A stretch of 24,159 bases of DNA, from NCBI GenBank assembly GCA_002390705.1, contig DGQA01000005.1, positions 1-24,159 of the forward strand, written 5' to 3'. The stretch's first letter is position 1. Each line of letters opens with the position of its first letter. The translations under genes and the position numbers were made by a program. This DNA comes from Actinobacteria bacterium UBA4426. GTDB lineage: Bacteria > Actinomycetota > Actinomycetes > S36-B12. Positions 1-6,055 of this stretch are shown here, piece after piece. The notes below the pieces were generated by a model, which saw only the letters and a program-made list of their open reading frames with translations, was not told the origin of the DNA and ran no database searches.

Positions 1-179
1 CGCCAGCAACTTACCGTGAAGTAATGGGTATCTCCATCTATCCACCGCTCGTTATTGCGATCGAACCGCCGAGTAGTGCTCGCGACTCGAAAAGAAGCCA
101 CTGCTTCACCCGAGGGAGTGAAGCGCAGGTCAACGTCGTTGACCACGTTTCCAACCACTGACAGTGTTATGTCATTCAT
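1..179 (-). CDS. ssb: Single-stranded DNA-binding protein, N-terminal part (runs off the window)
   Basis: Reading the minus strand from an ATG at 179 gives a 59-residue open frame that continues past the left edge. It begins MNDITLSVVGNVV and goes on with DLRFTPSGEAVASFRVAST and a YFTVSCWR segment. This is the typical first half of the OB-fold of bacterial SSB, in which a short beta strand leads into the conserved RFTPSG and W/Y-containing DNA-contact strands. SSB coats single-stranded DNA during replication, repair and recombination. The sequence AGGAAAGA lies just before the ATG as a ribosome binding site. The acidic C-terminal tip that recruits partner proteins is outside the window. The nearest neighbour is tRNA-Arg, so no operon partner can be seen. 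It could be a second, non-replicative SSB paralog; the missing half would decide. Confidence 0.88.
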   Translation of the reverse strand, partial: MNDITLSVVGNVVNDVDLRFTPSGEAVASFRVASTTRRFDRNNERWIDGDTHYFTVSCW

Positions 180-376
180 TTCTTTCCTCAACTTTCCTTA
201 GGCACTGTCTTCAGTGCAACTATTGGAAAGAATCGAGCAATAGTGACCTCGAGAACACCCTTGTATCAATGGTTGTGGAGGAGTGACACACACTTCCTGA
301 CCTGTGGAAACCAAGGACAAGCCGGTTACGGCCGCCCCTGTGGGTCTTGCAATACTAAGCCCGCTTGTTAATACGA

Positions 377-449
377 GCGCCCGTAGCTCAACGGATAGAG
401 CAACCGGTTTCTACCCGGTAGGTTGGGGGTTCGAGTCCCTCCGGGCGCA
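377..449 (+). tRNA. tRNA-Arg (anticodon TCT)
   Basis: A full cloverleaf can be drawn. The acceptor stem GCGCCCG (377-383) pairs perfectly with CGGGCGC (442-448). The D stem is GCTC/GAGC, the anticodon stem is ACCGG/CCGGT with a 7-base loop TTTCTAC, and the T arm is GGGGG-TTCGAGT-CCCTC. The anticodon TCT is at 410-412 and reads AGA/AGG-type arginine codons. The discriminator base is A449. CCA is not encoded. tRNA-Arg genes are common integration targets for mobile elements; a repeat shared with a gene-poor stretch lies downstream (see the repeat entries). Confidence 0.96.
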
Positions 450-498
450 CTTTTTCCTCACGGAAACGTGTCTCGTTTCACGGAATTCAACGTTGACT

Positions 499-518
499 GC
501 ACTATCCCTGCACTAACC
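499..518. repeat. Outlying copy of the 11-bp GCACTAACCC repeat
   Basis: Two adjacent units (GCACTATCCCT then GCACTAACC) match 1782-1801 of the repeat array further right at 19 of 20 positions. This copy spans the stop codon of the small membrane protein gene (502-915, minus), and it lies 50 bases after tRNA-Arg. The match is directly visible; whether it is an attachment site, a repressor site or chance is unknown. Confidence 0.6.
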
Positions 519-915
519 GCTTCTTCTCCAGCGCAATGAATGTCACGATTTCACTCACTGCGCCTGACGCCGCGAATACGGCCATACCGATACCACGTTT
601 AGCCGACACCTTGCCTGATACTGCTGCAGCACCAAAAGCCACAACGTCTGTCGAGTCGCTGATCGCTTGCGCCAAAATCCAACCTGACGGGTCTTCTTGA
701 CGATGCCACGCTCGGATAGCTCCAATCCCGATTCCCACCTCACGTGCACCAGCAATCCGGGTCAGCCACCGCGACGCTGTTGCTGATTGCGGATCAATAC
801 CTAAGCCTCGCGCTAGCCCACCTGGAGCAAAAATCAATCCGGCCCCAATCAAAATGCGGCCTGCTCCCAAAATTGGGAACAAGCTTGAGGGAACTTCTCC
901 GGGCAATGAAGGCAT
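502..915 (-). CDS. Small integral membrane protein of unknown function
   Basis: This is a 137-residue hydrophobic protein. The ATG at 915 is preceded by AAGGAG with six bases of spacing, so the start is well supported. Hydrophobic stretches lie near residues 11-32 (ILGAGRILIGAGLIFAPGG), 55-70 (AGAREVGIGIGAIRAW), 80-100 and 108-128, suggesting about four short membrane segments with Gly/Ala-rich packing. The first segment (GRILIGAGLIFAPGGLARGLG) followed by LTRIAGAREVGIGIG resembles small actinobacterial membrane proteins of the DUF4267 kind; that name is an impression, not a search result. No catalytic motif is visible. The stop codon lies inside a copy of the 11-bp repeat. There is no operon partner on the same strand apart from doubtful tiny ORFs upstream. 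Confidence 0.7.
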   Translation of the reverse strand: MPSLPGEVPSSLFPILGAGRILIGAGLIFAPGGLARGLGIDPQSATASRWLTRIAGAREVGIGIGAIRAWHRQEDPSGWILAQAISDSTDVVAFGAAAVSGKVSAKRGIGMAVFAASGAVSEIVTFIALEKKRLVQG

Positions 916-952
916 GTTGCTCCTTAGTCAATTTTGCACGACACACTTTGTT

Positions 953-1114
953 TTAGGTACTCCCCATATACCTCAACATATACAACCCATTCTCGCCAAT
1001 AATCACTCCGCAAGCATCAGTCATCTCTTCACGGGTCGTGTCATGAGTGACAACGCCAGACAACTCACTCGTGTTTATGGCTACAGGAAAACCTCGGTCC
1101 ACACAAGTCCTCAC
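953..1114 (-). CDS. Possible small protein or gene remnant (53 aa)
   Basis: The minus-strand frame from a GTG at 1114 to a TAA at 953-955 encodes 53 residues with a protein-like makeup: RGFPVAINTSELSGVV, then HDTTREEMTDACGVIIGENG and LYMLRYMGST at the end. The balance of charged, small and hydrophobic residues is better than in neighbouring noise frames. There is no clear ribosome binding site before the GTG, and an internal ATG after GAAGAG is a second candidate start. It ends 37 bases before the start of the small membrane protein gene on the same strand, so the two could be cotranscribed. I do not recognise the family. It may be the tail of a decayed gene rather than a living one. Confidence 0.25.
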   Translation of the reverse strand: MRTCVDRGFPVAINTSELSGVVTHDTTREEMTDACGVIIGENGLYMLRYMGST

Positions 1115-1252
1115 GATCTAGGAGCTGACGATACACAGGAAGCCCACCCTCGAATAGTTGCTGATGGCAGGTATCGATCCGTCCCTGTCAGAGTGAGCGC
1201 GGCTACTAGCAACAGGGCAGCGTTGACATTTCTGCCATTGTCCACGTGATAC

Positions 1253-1283
1253 CAAAGCCCCATCCTGACCGGCTGGGGCTTTG
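1253..1283. other. Perfect 9-bp inverted repeat (hairpin)
   Basis: CAAAGCCCC (1253-1261) and GGGGCTTTG (1275-1283) are perfect complements around a 13-base loop. The shape resembles actinobacterial transcription terminators, but neither strand has a T tract after it. It lies just after a TTGACA-like element (1223-1228), so it could instead form at the 5' end of a short transcript. Confidence 0.45.
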
Positions 1284-1337
1284 TCATGGTGGCTCGCCTT
1301 CCTGATGCGAGTGGCTGTTTTGCATTAGTATTGAGGG

Positions 1338-1412
1338 ATGCGGAAATGGGTCGTTGCCATCGGGTATGAATTGCGTTGGTGGCTGTTGCGGCCGTTCCGG
1401 AAGTCGTATTGA
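1338..1412 (+). CDS. Possible 24-aa Trp/Arg-rich mini-ORF
   Basis: The ATG at 1338 opens a 24-residue frame beginning MRKWVVAIGYELRWW and ending in RPFRKSY before a TGA. A TAGTAT hexamer ends six bases before the ATG, the same -10-to-start spacing seen at several real genes in this window, so a leaderless start is conceivable. Against it are the tiny size, the lack of a convincing -35 box, and the high chance of such short frames. I know of no family match. Confidence 0.15.
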   Translation: MRKWVVAIGYELRWWLLRPFRKSY

Positions 1413-1630
1413 CCACGCAAAAACGGTCTTTCTAGTTTGTGCGTATTGATTTAGACCCAGCCAGTGTTGCAGGGAAGTGGGCAATAGGGTCACCAGCGGC
1501 TCACATTGACGCGAATCTGCCCACCCCTGCAGTTTTTGGGGGTAAAAGCTTTGGGGGTGGAGCGAGTAGAGAGGTCGTTGCTTCAAAGCCGTTTTTTATT
1601 TTTAGTGGCGGGCGCGTGTCAGGTTCTTCG

Positions 1631-1723
1631 TCATGCCTGAATGAATGCGAAAAGCAGCAGTCCTAGCGCTAGGCACCAGCCGAGAATGACAAGGAGGTTC
1701 TTGTTGCGTGTGGTCTTGCTCAT
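1631..1723 (-). CDS. Possible 30-aa single-span membrane microprotein
   Basis: The ATG at 1723 begins a 30-residue product: a basic head (MSKTTRNKN) followed by one uninterrupted hydrophobic helix (LLVILGWCLALGLLLFAFIQ). This positive-inside, single-span plan is what genuine small membrane proteins look like and is unlikely in a random frame. An AATACT hexamer ends six bases before the ATG, which would allow a leaderless transcript. There is no strong Shine-Dalgarno sequence. The 11-bp repeat array lies 43 bases upstream, where a regulator of this gene would bind. Its function is unknown; holin-like, toxin-like or a small subunit of a membrane complex are all open. Confidence 0.4.
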   Translation of the reverse strand: MSKTTRNKNLLVILGWCLALGLLLFAFIQA

Positions 1724-1765
1724 GACGTCAGTATTCCGGCTTGTTCGGTTGAGCGGGACACTTAT

Positions 1766-1803
1766 TTAGTGCACTAACCCGGCACTAACCCTGCACTAAC
1801 CCC
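1766..1803. repeat. Iteron-like array: three 11-bp repeats beginning with a 12-bp palindrome
   Basis: Three tandem units, GCACTAACCCG (1771-1781), GCACTAACCCT (1782-1792) and GCACTAACCCC (1793-1803), differ only in the last base. The first unit also forms half of a perfect 12-bp palindrome TTAGTGCACTAA (1766-1777), so the array starts with one inverted copy. A further two-unit copy lies at 499-518. The 11-bp period puts successive units on the same face of the helix, as for a cooperatively binding protein. No known motif was recognised. Confidence 0.75.
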
Positions 1804-1910
1804 CACCCGGTCACCAGTGCACTTGATAGGAAGATTTTGCGATATCTGTGAGGGATTTCCTGTGCCACCCCAACTTACATTCCCACCCACCTGCTTGTCA
1901 TCGCTGCTTT

Positions 1911-3272
1911 TTAGAGAACGCAGACGCACCGGGCAGGAGCAGACCCCAGATCTGACACTTCACCGGTTTGTGTGTCGATTGACTCAAAACTTGTCTCGGT
2001 GGGGAAAACTACATAGGGCTTACTTCCGATCATGCTCTCCGCGACGAATACCGCTGTCAGGCCGTTCACGTCAATCACCGAACCAATCTGAAAAAGTGAC
2101 GTCGTTTCGGTGATCGCATCATCTGAACCGGCCCGCAGAACAACTCGGGCACCTGGACGTCCAGCCAGCGCCGTGACCGCAACGGCAATATTTTCTCGCT
2201 CCTCACTACCCGCAGCAACGATGGCAATGGCTCGAGAAGCACCCGCTCTTTTGAGAGCATCTTGTGAAGACGCGTTCCCGATGATTACCGGCACTCCACT
2301 GGCTCTCGCGATGCCTAGCCCAGGCGCTTGTGGATCACGTTCAATCCCTACCACGGCCACACCGATGCTGCGCAACTCCTGAGCAAGTCGAAGTCCCACT
2401 TGCCCCATGCCTGCCACAACCACGTGCCCACTACGTGGCACAACCCGGCGCCCTACCAAAGTCACGTGCCGACCAGACAAAAGATGATTCACAATTCCAG
2501 CTGCGAACATCGCGGTGAATCCCATGACAATAATTGCGGCAATCGTTGCCCAGATGAGTACGCCGGCAGAATCTGGAAGGTCCGGGGACGAAATAGTCGC
2601 TACCGTTCGAGTCGCGTCATAAAGGGCGCGGAGACCACTCGCATGCGTCAAACCGACGAGAGTGTCAATGGCGATAATCAGCACGAGACCGAAAGCTCCG
2701 GCGAGCAGGGTCGTCGAGCCCGCATCGTAGGAGCGAAATTGGCCTAGCGCGATGCCGCGGATCCCACGTACGCGCAGCCTGAAGGGGATTTTCCACGGTT
2801 GAATACCCGCAGTGTCGTCAGTTGATATGGACACCCAAGCACGATCAGCCATCTGATCTCGGCGCCGGATCGAAGCAACGCTCGGAGCAATTGCTGCCGC
2901 GACCATGGTCGGTACGCTGATCGCTGCCGGGGACAAAACAACGCAGTTGGTGACTGTTGACTCCAGTTGCTGACGAACTGTTCGATCGAACATCCCCACA
3001 AACAACCGGATTCCCGGTCGAAGGTGCTCTGCGATCAAGCTGTATCGCAGGGCTCTGATGTCGTCGTGCAACATTACAGCGACACCTTCAACTTCGGGTG
3101 TTAATGCCGAAGAAAGTTCGCTGTCGGTGGGATCTCCAAGATGCAGTGTTCGAATTCCTCGAGCACTCAAGGCTGAACACACTCGACGACCCACGTCGGT
3201 GTCACCGATCACAAGAATGCACGAATCCGCCTTCACTGTGGTGTGTCCCCCACCAGGCCACCGCGAAAGCAC
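1911..3272 (-). CDS. TrkA-N/RCK-type membrane protein, potassium-channel-like
   Basis: This 453-residue protein has the order nucleotide-binding domain, two membrane helices, nucleotide-binding domain. Residues 18-130 begin CILVIGDTDVGRR, a degenerate Rossmann motif. Membrane segments lie at about 187-206 and 237-262. The second domain begins at 283 with VVVAGMGQVG (GMGQVG at 288-293), a good GxGxxG NAD(H)-binding loop, followed by ER at 311-312 as the acidic end of the second strand. This matches actinobacterial RCK proteins that gate K+ channels at the membrane. Between the helices, TRTVATISSPDLPDS (221-235) sits where a TVGYGD-like selectivity filter would be, but the glycines are absent. 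The start used is GTG 3272; GTG 3236, with GGGGGA nine bases before it, is an alternative. It is divergent from the DoxX-like gene. Confidence 0.75.
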   Translation of the reverse strand: MLSRWPGGGHTTVKADSCILVIGDTDVGRRVCSALSARGIRTLHLGDPTDSELSSALTPEVEGVAVMLHDDIRALRYSLIAEHLRPGIRLFVGMFDRTVRQQLESTVTNCVVLSPAAISVPTMVAAAIAPSVASIRRRDQMADRAWVSISTDDTAGIQPWKIPFRLRVRGIRGIALGQFRSYDAGSTTLLAGAFGLVLIIAIDTLVGLTHASGLRALYDATRTVATISSPDLPDSAGVLIWATIAAIIVMGFTAMFAAGIVNHLLSGRHVTLVGRRVVPRSGHVVVAGMGQVGLRLAQELRSIGVAVVGIERDPQAPGLGIARASGVPVIIGNASSQDALKRAGASRAIAIVAAGSEERENIAVAVTALAGRPGARVVLRAGSDDAITETTSLFQIGSVIDVNGLTAVFVAESMIGSKPYVVFPTETSFESIDTQTGEVSDLGSAPARCVCVL

Positions 3273-3370
3273 CTACCGCCCGAAAGAAATTCCATGTCCA
3301 TATGTTAGGAGGTGCTCTGAGTTTCGCAAGCCACGATCTATTAGAACCCACGTGATGTCACACTTAGGAC

Positions 3371-3775
3371 ATGCTCACCGCAATAGGTCGTCTCGGGTTA
3401 GGGATATTTTTAATCGTCGCTGGGGTTGGACACTTTGTGTCAACAAGCGAATTTCTTGCGCAGGTTCCACCGTGGATGCCAGCCCCTGAGTTAGTCATTT
3501 TCGTTTCTGGCGTGTGTGAACTAGTACTCGGTAGCGCACTCATAGTGGCGCCCAGTAAATGGCAGCCACTAGTCGGGTGGGTGACTGCCGCGTTTTTTGT
3601 CGTGATCTTTCCGGGGAACATTTGGCAGTTCGTCGAGGGTCGAGATGCATTCGGACTTGATTCACATGTCGCTCGGCTGGTCCGTTTGCTCTTCCAGCCG
3701 CTACTCGTGATCTGGGCCATATGGGCAACCGGAGCCCTCACCGCGTGGCGACAAAGAGGCAATTCTCGCTCTTAG
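3371..3775 (+). CDS. DoxX-like small membrane protein
   Basis: This 134-residue protein has four hydrophobic segments, near residues 4-24, 40-62, 66-86 and 103-125. The opening, RLGLGIFLIVAGVGHFVST, then PELVIFVSGVCELVLGSALI, fits the DoxX/MauE-like membrane family, where the first helix carries a G.GH.. pattern and the second a SG..E..LG pattern. Such proteins are linked in other bacteria to quinone or thiol redox chemistry at the membrane, but the function of this subgroup is unsettled. The ATG follows an AGGAC sequence, which is close to the start, so ribosome binding is weak. The gene is divergent from the TrkA-N gene across 98 bases. A gap of about 150 bases separates it from the YHYH gene downstream. 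Confidence 0.7.
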   Translation: MLTAIGRLGLGIFLIVAGVGHFVSTSEFLAQVPPWMPAPELVIFVSGVCELVLGSALIVAPSKWQPLVGWVTAAFFVVIFPGNIWQFVEGRDAFGLDSHVARLVRLLFQPLLVIWAIWATGALTAWRQRGNSRS

Positions 3776-3928
3776 TAAGCCGCTACTTCACTACCCGGCC
3801 GCGGTCACGCACCGAAGGCGCGATGTCTCACTTGGCCGGCGGGCTACTCTGGGAAGCGCGGGACAAGCACAGATCGCACACAATGTGGCCTTCTACGTTG
3901 CGTTCAGTTGTCTACTCGAGGAGGGAAC

Positions 3929-4876
3929 ATGCAAAAGTCACTAGGATTTTTGACCGCTGGAATTGTGATCTTCGCGTTCAACACAGGGTCGGCACTAGCA
4001 AGTCCAGACTTAGACACGTTGCCGCTAGGTGATGAAAATAATTCAGTTTCAGGAGCTAAGAAAAACTACACATACACGTGTCGGGCGGGCAACCCCAACG
4101 CGCCGGGAGCGATCGATGACGTTCCTTGGATCAGTGGAGACACGTGGAGTTTGCCAAAAAAACAGTCATTTGGAACACTCGCTGGGAAGAATCTGTGGCC
4201 TGACGCAAAATATAATCAGCGAAAGTCCGGCGGTTGGCGCACTCTGACAACAAGTCAAGTACCAACGATTGGGTTTACAGGAAATTTTCCTGTATCTGCT
4301 GACCCCACGCTGTCTCAATACGATCGAAACCCCGGGGTACCCACCGCCATACAGAACACAATTCGGATTCCACTAAAGCCCAAAACTGCGAACAAGGTGT
4401 CGTGTCTGCCCTTCGCTGGGGTGGCCACCGCTCTCAACGGTGTGACCGTGTACAACGCAATGGATGGAAAAGGAAACGACGCTCGGGCACACGAAGTTCT
4501 CGATGGTTGCGAAGGTCACCCAAACCAATCTAATTACCACTACCACTCAGGGTCTAAATGTGCGGTCAAAAGCTTCGACACGAAACCGAACACGTCAACC
4601 TTATGGGGCTATGCAGATGACGGCTTTGGCATTTACATCGTTCGTAATAGATCAGGAAACTTTCTCACAAACAGTCAACTTGATAAATGTCACGGGCGGA
4701 CTGCGAAGGTAAAATTTAACGGCAAAAAGCAAAAGATTTATCATTACGTGATAAATGATGAATACCCGTACATCTTGGGTTGCTTCACAGGGACCGCAAC
4801 GGCACGCAACTCCTCTGCCGGCGAAGCCATGACCGGTCCACAAGGTCGCCCAGCTCGGCCGGGGCCTGCCCGATGA
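3929..4876 (+). CDS. Secreted YHYH-domain protein (YHYH protein 1)
   Basis: This 315-residue protein has a signal peptide: basic MQKS, a hydrophobic core to about residue 19, and likely cleavage after ALA at 22-24. The domain core carries the family's signature, LDGCEGHPNQSNYHYHSGSK, with YHYH at 203-206 flanked by Cys194 and Cys211. Later come DDGFGIYI (230-237), LDKCHGRT (251-258), a second YHY (271-273) and EYPYILGCF (278-286). All are typical of the extracellular YHYH domain, whose biochemical role is not established; the paired His and Cys residues suggest metal binding or disulfide-held structure. The start is ATG 3929 because GAGGAGGG lies just before it; a GTG at 3908 is less likely. 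A second, divergent YHYH protein lies at 13843-15117. The end is Pro/Arg-rich and may be disordered. Confidence 0.85.
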   Translation: MQKSLGFLTAGIVIFAFNTGSALASPDLDTLPLGDENNSVSGAKKNYTYTCRAGNPNAPGAIDDVPWISGDTWSLPKKQSFGTLAGKNLWPDAKYNQRKSGGWRTLTTSQVPTIGFTGNFPVSADPTLSQYDRNPGVPTAIQNTIRIPLKPKTANKVSCLPFAGVATALNGVTVYNAMDGKGNDARAHEVLDGCEGHPNQSNYHYHSGSKCAVKSFDTKPNTSTLWGYADDGFGIYIVRNRSGNFLTNSQLDKCHGRTAKVKFNGKKQKIYHYVINDEYPYILGCFTGTATARNSSAGEAMTGPQGRPARPGPAR

Positions 4877-5193
4877 TCTCCAGTTGGAAAAGGAGAAGGC
4901 AGCAAATGCGCGGTCGACTACTCCCGGCATGGTGCCTGCCGTGAAACTGTTCCGTGCTTACTGCCTTGCTCGAACCAGATGGATAACTTGTCAGGCGTGA
5001 CCATCAACTTGAGCCGCTGAAGCTCATCTAAGACCGCTTCAGGTGAGTTCGATCCCTTCGGTTTAACAAGTTACGCCGCAAGACATGGCGACGTGGCCTT
5101 ATTGTTTTTACAAAGCCGGGTTCTCACAAGCCGCGCCCCGCTGTGAGTTCTGCACTCGCTGATTTCGCTAACCTCAGTGACATACTAGGAGAA
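4877..5193. other. Intergenic stretch with a possible decayed gene end
   Basis: No complete gene is seen here. On the minus strand, 4918-5070 stays open for 51 codons and reads in a protein-like way: SPEAVLDELQRLKL, then TPDKLSIWFEQGSKH. It has no start codon at its beginning; the first possible ones (TTG, then ATG at 5004) lie in the middle and have no ribosome binding site. This looks like the C-terminal end of a gene whose front has been lost. I do not recognise the family. No clear terminator for the YHYH gene was found. Confidence 0.3.
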
Positions 5194-5238
5194 ATGTGTA
5201 CCTCCAGAAATCTGCGAAATGCCAATCCACTCAATTAG
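5194..5238 (+). CDS. Possible 14-aa upstream ORF overlapping the methyltransferase start
   Basis: The ATG at 5194 has a near-ideal ribosome binding site (AGGAG, four bases upstream) and encodes MCTSRNLRNANPLN before a TAG at 5236-5238. It runs over the ATG (5219) of the RNA methyltransferase gene in another frame. That ATG has no Shine-Dalgarno sequence of its own. The arrangement suggests that ribosomes finishing the short ORF restart on the main gene, or that the short ORF throttles it. This is inferred from sequence layout only. Confidence 0.4.
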   Translation: MCTSRNLRNANPLN

Positions 5239-6055
5239 TACGGTGAGCGATCCGCGACTTCATGCCTATCGGGGCTTAACCGATGTCGCACTGCGCAGAA
5301 AATCCGAGCCGGAAAATGGCGTCTACATTGCTGAGAGCGCCAAAATAATTGAACGCGCTTTTGCCTGCGGGCACACCCCTGTCTCGATTCTCATGGCCGA
5401 TAATTGGCTTGCGAGAATGCGAATACTGCTCCCGGGAATTTCTGACAATGACTTTGGCAACATCGACGTGTTCACGGGCAGCCATACAATCCTTGAAGAG
5501 TTGACCGGATTTCATGTTCACCGCGGCGCGCTCGCAGAAATGAGGCGGCCTGCGCCACTAAGTTTGGATTCAGTGCTGGACGGGGCCCGAAGAGTAGTCG
5601 TACTTGAAGACATTGTTGACCACACAAATGTGGGCGCGATTTTTCGGGCAGCTGCCGGGCTCGGAATCGATGCAATTGTGGTCACGCCGAAATGCGCGGA
5701 TCCGCTTTACCGGCGAAGTATCCGCGTTTCCATGGGTGCAGTGTTCACTGTGCCATGGACCCGGATTCCTCAGTGGCCGGTCTCAATTGACCTGCTCAAA
5801 GAGCAAGGCTTCACCACGGTCGCAATTTCACCGCAGAATATTGGTAGCCAAGAATCCCAAGATTTACGAGGATTTACTGCGGGGCCGCTAGATCGGGTCG
5901 CACTGATTCTGGGCACGGAAGGTGAAGGGCTCACCGCGGCATCCCTGGAAACTTGCGATCACAGTGTGCATATCCCAATGTCTCATGCCGTAAGTTCACT
6001 CAATGTTGCATCAGCTGCAGCCGTAGTTTTTTGGGCCCTACAGGAATCTCACTAA
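5219..6055 (+). CDS. SpoU/TrmH-family RNA 2'-O-methyltransferase
   Basis: This 278-residue protein carries the three SpoU motifs in order. Motif 1 is LEDIVDHTNVGAIFRAAAGLG at about 129-149, with Asn137 and Arg143. Motif 2 is LILGTEGEGL (229-238). Motif 3 is PMSHAVSSLNVASA (253-266). These form the knotted fold that binds S-adenosylmethionine and methylates a ribose 2'-OH in tRNA or rRNA. The N-terminal part (DPRLHAYRGLTDVALRRKSEPENGVYIAES) is the substrate-binding region common in actinobacterial members annotated as 23S rRNA or tRNA methyltransferases; the exact target cannot be read from sequence. ATG 5219 lacks a ribosome binding site and is overlapped by a 14-aa ORF with a strong one. Its end overlaps the convergent reductase gene by four bases. 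Confidence 0.88.
   Translation: MPIHSISTVSDPRLHAYRGLTDVALRRKSEPENGVYIAESAKIIERAFACGHTPVSILMADNWLARMRILLPGISDNDFGNIDVFTGSHTILEELTGFHVHRGALAEMRRPAPLSLDSVLDGARRVVVLEDIVDHTNVGAIFRAAAGLGIDAIVVTPKCADPLYRRSIRVSMGAVFTVPWTRIPQWPVSIDLLKEQGFTTVAISPQNIGSQESQDLRGFTAGPLDRVALILGTEGEGLTAASLETCDHSVHIPMSHAVSSLNVASAAAVVFWALQESH

Larger units (their letters stand above)
916..1910. other. Gene-poor stretch of about 1 kb
   Basis: Between the small membrane protein gene and the TrkA-N gene no ORF of normal length looks coding on either strand. Longer open frames here have erratic composition rich in His, Gln, Ser and Arg, and no family pattern. The stretch holds a 9-bp hairpin (1253-1283), a TTGACA-like promoter element at 1223-1228, three very short possible ORFs (953-1114 minus, 1338-1412 plus, 1631-1723 minus) and an 11-bp repeat array (1766-1803). 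This makeup would fit the decayed remains of an integrated element, but no integrase or phage gene is seen. Confidence 0.6.

Noticed and set aside
456..490. GAAACG-TGTCT-CGTTTC hairpin after tRNA-Arg as a terminator
   Set aside because: Only six base pairs and no T tract after the stem; the T run lies before it.
854..1249. 131-residue plus-strand frame over the small membrane protein start and the gene-poor stretch
   Set aside because: It overlaps a supported minus-strand gene, has erratic composition and no ribosome binding site or recognisable motif.
377..1910. Duplicated tRNA-Arg 3' end as an att site
   Set aside because: No second copy of the T-arm/acceptor sequence GTTCGAGTCCCTCCGGGC was found in the window, so classic tRNA-type integration is not shown.
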